DNA from: Planctomycetota bacterium
GTDB taxonomy: Bacteria > Planctomycetota > Phycisphaerae > Phycisphaerales > SM1A02
DNA: 7,544 nucleotides
Direction of reading: 5' to 3'
Assembly (NCBI GenBank): GCA_003671065.1
Contig: QWPU01000150.1
Span: 1 to 7,544, forward strand
Shown: piece after piece, positions 5,668 to 7,544 of the stretch
Layout: each line of letters opens with the position of its first letter
Numbering within the stretch: position 1 is the stretch's first letter
Notes under the pieces: model-generated
Told to the model about the DNA's origin: nothing
The model's input: only the letters and a program-made list of their open reading frames with translations
Database searches by the model: none
Translations under genes and position numbers: made by a program

Positions 5668-6696
5668 GTGGCTGATCCTCGCTTACTCAACACCGATTCC
5701 GGGCCCACGCCAAACGAGTCGTTTCTCAGCGATGGGCAGCTCCTGCGCACCGAACGCGGACGCATGGTTCGCGAGCGTTGGATGCATCTCTTGCTCTTCG
5801 GTTTCGCGCTTTCGACCGTGATTCATGTGGTGATGATGCTCGGCCTTTGGATGAAGAAGGACGAGCCGCGCGTATGGATCGATCAAAATATCGCGATCAA
5901 CGAAGTGCGCTTGCAAGAGTTGCCGCCGATGGTCGAGACCTTCACTGACGATGTGGATATGCCCGACCCGTCGTCGCTCGCGGTTGGTCCGCCATCGACC
6001 GAGCTTGATCCTGAACCAAATCTGTCGAGCCAACAAGCGTCGGGCAATCCAACGCTTGATAGTTATGGCGCGCCTGAAGCGCCCGGTGTTGGCGCGATTG
6101 TTGGGCCAGGTGGACCAGGCACGGGCATCGGCATCGGCAGCGGAAAGGGCGGTGGCGGCACGAGTTTCTTCGGTGTCGGCGGACGCGGAACGCGCTTCGC
6201 GTACATCGTTGATGTGTCGGGTTCGATGGATCAAGAAAATAGAATCATCACCGCGCTCTCGGAGTTGAAGCGTTCGATTTCGGCGCTGCCCGATTACACG
6301 CAGTACTACGTGGTGCTCTTCTCGAACACTGCGATTGTGCCTGACTGGGACACCAACAACTGGATGCGCGCGACCAAATCGAACCTCGGCCGCACGAAGA
6401 TGTGGCTGGATGAACAAACTCCTCGCGGCGCAACATTTCCACGCGATGCGTTTGATCGCGTGTTCAAATTGCCGACCGCGCCGGATGTGATTTTCTTCCT
6501 CACTGACGGCGAGATCCCTGGTGACACTGCCTATCACGTGCGTGACATGGTCACGGGATCGAAAGGTGATGTCATCATCAACACCATCGGGTTTTCAAGC
6601 GAAGCAGGCAAGCAATCGTTGATGGACATCGCGAAGGAACACCGCGGTGTGTTTCGATTTGTGCCGACGCAAGGTGTTGGCGCGGTGCAACCGTGA
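5668..6696 (+). CDS. Membrane-anchored VWA-domain protein with TonB-like N-terminal helix
   Basis: Predicted 342-aa single-pass envelope protein. Residues 1-37 are cytoplasmic and charged. A membrane helix spans about 38-61 and contains S49 and H53, an SxxxH arrangement like the TonB anchor. An extended linker follows (65-165), acidic and Pro-rich (ELPPMVE, PPSTELDPEP) and then Gly-rich (GPGGPGTG, GKGGGG). The VWA domain starts at about 166 with SFFGVGGRGTRFAYIVD. MIDAS residues are D182, S184 and S186 (DVSGS), probably T256 (RGATF) and D280 (FLTDGE), so metal binding should be intact. The domain should face the periplasm. The frame is open upstream to GTG 5554, directly after the pyrH stop (380 aa), and ATG 5764 is a shorter option. 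GTG 5668 is preferred because of the promoter candidate; there is no Shine-Dalgarno at any of them. The next gene overlaps by one base. The partner and exact role are unknown. Confidence 0.85.
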   Translation: MADPRLLNTDSGPTPNESFLSDGQLLRTERGRMVRERWMHLLLFGFALSTVIHVVMMLGLWMKKDEPRVWIDQNIAINEVRLQELPPMVETFTDDVDMPDPSSLAVGPPSTELDPEPNLSSQQASGNPTLDSYGAPEAPGVGAIVGPGGPGTGIGIGSGKGGGGTSFFGVGGRGTRFAYIVDVSGSMDQENRIITALSELKRSISALPDYTQYYVVLFSNTAIVPDWDTNNWMRATKSNLGRTKMWLDEQTPRGATFPRDAFDRVFKLPTAPDVIFFLTDGEIPGDTAYHVRDMVTGSKGDVIINTIGFSSEAGKQSLMDIAKEHRGVFRFVPTQGVGAVQP

Positions 6697-7544
6697 TGCG
6701 CGTGCATCCGCGTGGATTCGCTGCGTTCGTAGTCGTAGTCGCATCAGGATTGAACGCATTCGCGCGTGCTGATTTCACGATTCTGCTGCGCGGAAACGAA
6801 CAAGCCGTCACTGCCACCAGTGTGTCGAGCAGTCTTCGCGGCATCGAAGCGCGACCTGCAGGAACAGTCATTCCTTGGGACATGGTGCGCGCAGTGGAAG
6901 TGTCTACAGGCGTTGACTCCAACGATGCAGCGCTCAACGAACTGCTCGCAACGGGCAAGGATCTTTGGCGCGCGCGCATTCGAATTGAACGCGGCGATGA
7001 AGCGCTCGCGCAACCGCTGTTAGTCAAACACTGGGAGCGTTTCCGTCTCAATGACGGACCGACCACCGCGCTCGTTGCTGAGGGCATGCTGCGCTGCGCG
7101 CTTGCCTCGGGCGACATCCGTGGCGCCGTCGAACCATGGCTCGTCTGTCTGCGCATCGGAAGCGCTGGCGAGCCGTCACGCTTCTCGCAACTTCCGCTGG
7201 TGATGGATGACGCGACAGGTTTGCTGCCTGCGCTTTCGCCCTTTGTTCCTGCAGCAAAGCGTGCGGATCTTGCGGCCGCATGCGTTGCAGTGAATGTGTC
7301 GCCTGCAGGAACCGCGGGCATGCCGCAAGAAGTTGCCGCGCGCATTGCACGCATGGTTGCTGCGACGGACGGCGTTGCGAATCAGCTCATGCCGCTCGGT
7401 GCCGATGCCGCACCAGCAGTGCGCGCACTTGGATTGCTCGAAGCGATTCTTGTCGCAGCGGACGCGCGTGCGTGCACTCGAGCGACTGCTGAATTTGATC
7501 GTGCGTTCGCTGAACAACCTGCGTATCTCACTGCATGGAAACTC
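6696..7544 (+). CDS. Secreted protein of unknown function with TPR-like helices, 3' end missing
   Basis: I do not recognise this gene. ATG 6696 shares its A with the stop of the VWA gene (TGATG), so the two are probably translationally coupled and co-transcribed. The frame stays open for 283 codons to the right edge. A clear signal peptide has basic MRVHPR, hydrophobic FAAFVVVVASGL and a type I site after AFARA (25), so the mature protein starts at DFTILL and acts in the periplasm or outside. Residues 26-70 look like a small beta-rich domain (TILLRGNE ... GTVIPWDMVRAVEV). From about 77 on it is Ala-rich and helical, with TPR-like pairs such as RIERGDEALAQPL (96-108) and ALASGDIRGAVEPWL (135-149). 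No catalytic motif is visible. The neighbour suggests a shared envelope function with the VWA protein. Confidence 0.75.
   Translation, partial: MRVHPRGFAAFVVVVASGLNAFARADFTILLRGNEQAVTATSVSSSLRGIEARPAGTVIPWDMVRAVEVSTGVDSNDAALNELLATGKDLWRARIRIERGDEALAQPLLVKHWERFRLNDGPTTALVAEGMLRCALASGDIRGAVEPWLVCLRIGSAGEPSRFSQLPLVMDDATGLLPALSPFVPAAKRADLAAACVAVNVSPAGTAGMPQEVAARIARMVAATDGVANQLMPLGADAAPAVRALGLLEAILVAADARACTRATAEFDRAFAEQPAYLTAWKL

Noticed and set aside
5683..6537. Long minus-strand open frame (284 codons) antisense to the VWA gene
   Set aside because: The plus strand holds a full VWA domain with MIDAS residues; the antisense product is Arg/His-rich and featureless.
6578..7354. Minus-strand open frame (258 codons) opposite the last gene
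   Set aside because: The plus-strand frame begins with a convincing signal peptide, overlaps the VWA stop as TGATG and stays open to the edge; the antisense product looks like low-complexity Ser/Ala/Arg sequence.
1..7544. Mobile elements, CRISPR arrays, tRNA or rRNA genes, prophage remnants
   Set aside because: I found no transposase or integrase, no direct-repeat/spacer pattern, no tRNA cloverleaf and no change in codon style along the window.

Overview
The window reads as moderately GC-rich chromosomal DNA of a free-living bacterium, most likely a planctomycete and perhaps of the Phycisphaerae. Three things suggest this. None of the visible starts has a convincing Shine-Dalgarno sequence. 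A membrane-anchored VWA protein carries an FFG...G.RF.Y.VD.SGSM-type entry into its VWA domain, a style I associate with planctomycetes. Two secreted proteins, a Cys-rich parallel beta-helix protein and a protein with a short N-terminal beta region followed by TPR-like helices, fit the same group. The assignment is an inference from sequence style, not a search result. I see no mobile elements, RNA genes, CRISPR arrays or signs of recent transfer.

Layout. Positions 1-1999 (minus) hold thrS, threonyl-tRNA synthetase, whose last residues run off the left edge. Divergent from it, after only 32 bp, is a two-gene plus-strand unit. It consists of a secreted right-handed beta-helix protein (2032-3642) and nrdR, the ribonucleotide reductase repressor (3639-4136), joined by an ATGA overlap. 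frr, the ribosome recycling factor (4155-4721, minus), converges on nrdR with an 18-bp gap. It lies head-to-head with pyrH, UMP kinase (4828-5553, plus). Then come a VWA-domain membrane protein (about 5668-6696, plus) and, overlapping it by one base, a secreted protein of unknown function (6696 to the right edge, plus, 3' end missing). Coding density is very high. No stretch longer than about 115 bp lacks a gene.

How the genes fit together. thrS, frr, pyrH and nrdR are housekeeping genes for tRNA charging, ribosome recycling, pyrimidine nucleotide supply and dNTP-dependent control of ribonucleotide reductase. The beta-helix protein is an envelope or secreted protein with no visible link to nrdR beyond translational coupling. 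The last two genes look like a small envelope unit: a single-pass VWA protein whose membrane helix has a TonB-like SxxxH motif, followed by an exported helical-repeat protein. This pair is the best candidate for something undescribed.

Regulation. The most interesting non-coding signal is the promoter geometry. thrS and frr both have a TACACTC element 10-11 nt upstream of the ATG. pyrH has a TTGACC-17 bp-TGCAAT promoter that places +1 on the A of its ATG. Together with the missing Shine-Dalgarno sequences, this predicts leaderless or nearly leaderless mRNAs for core genes here.
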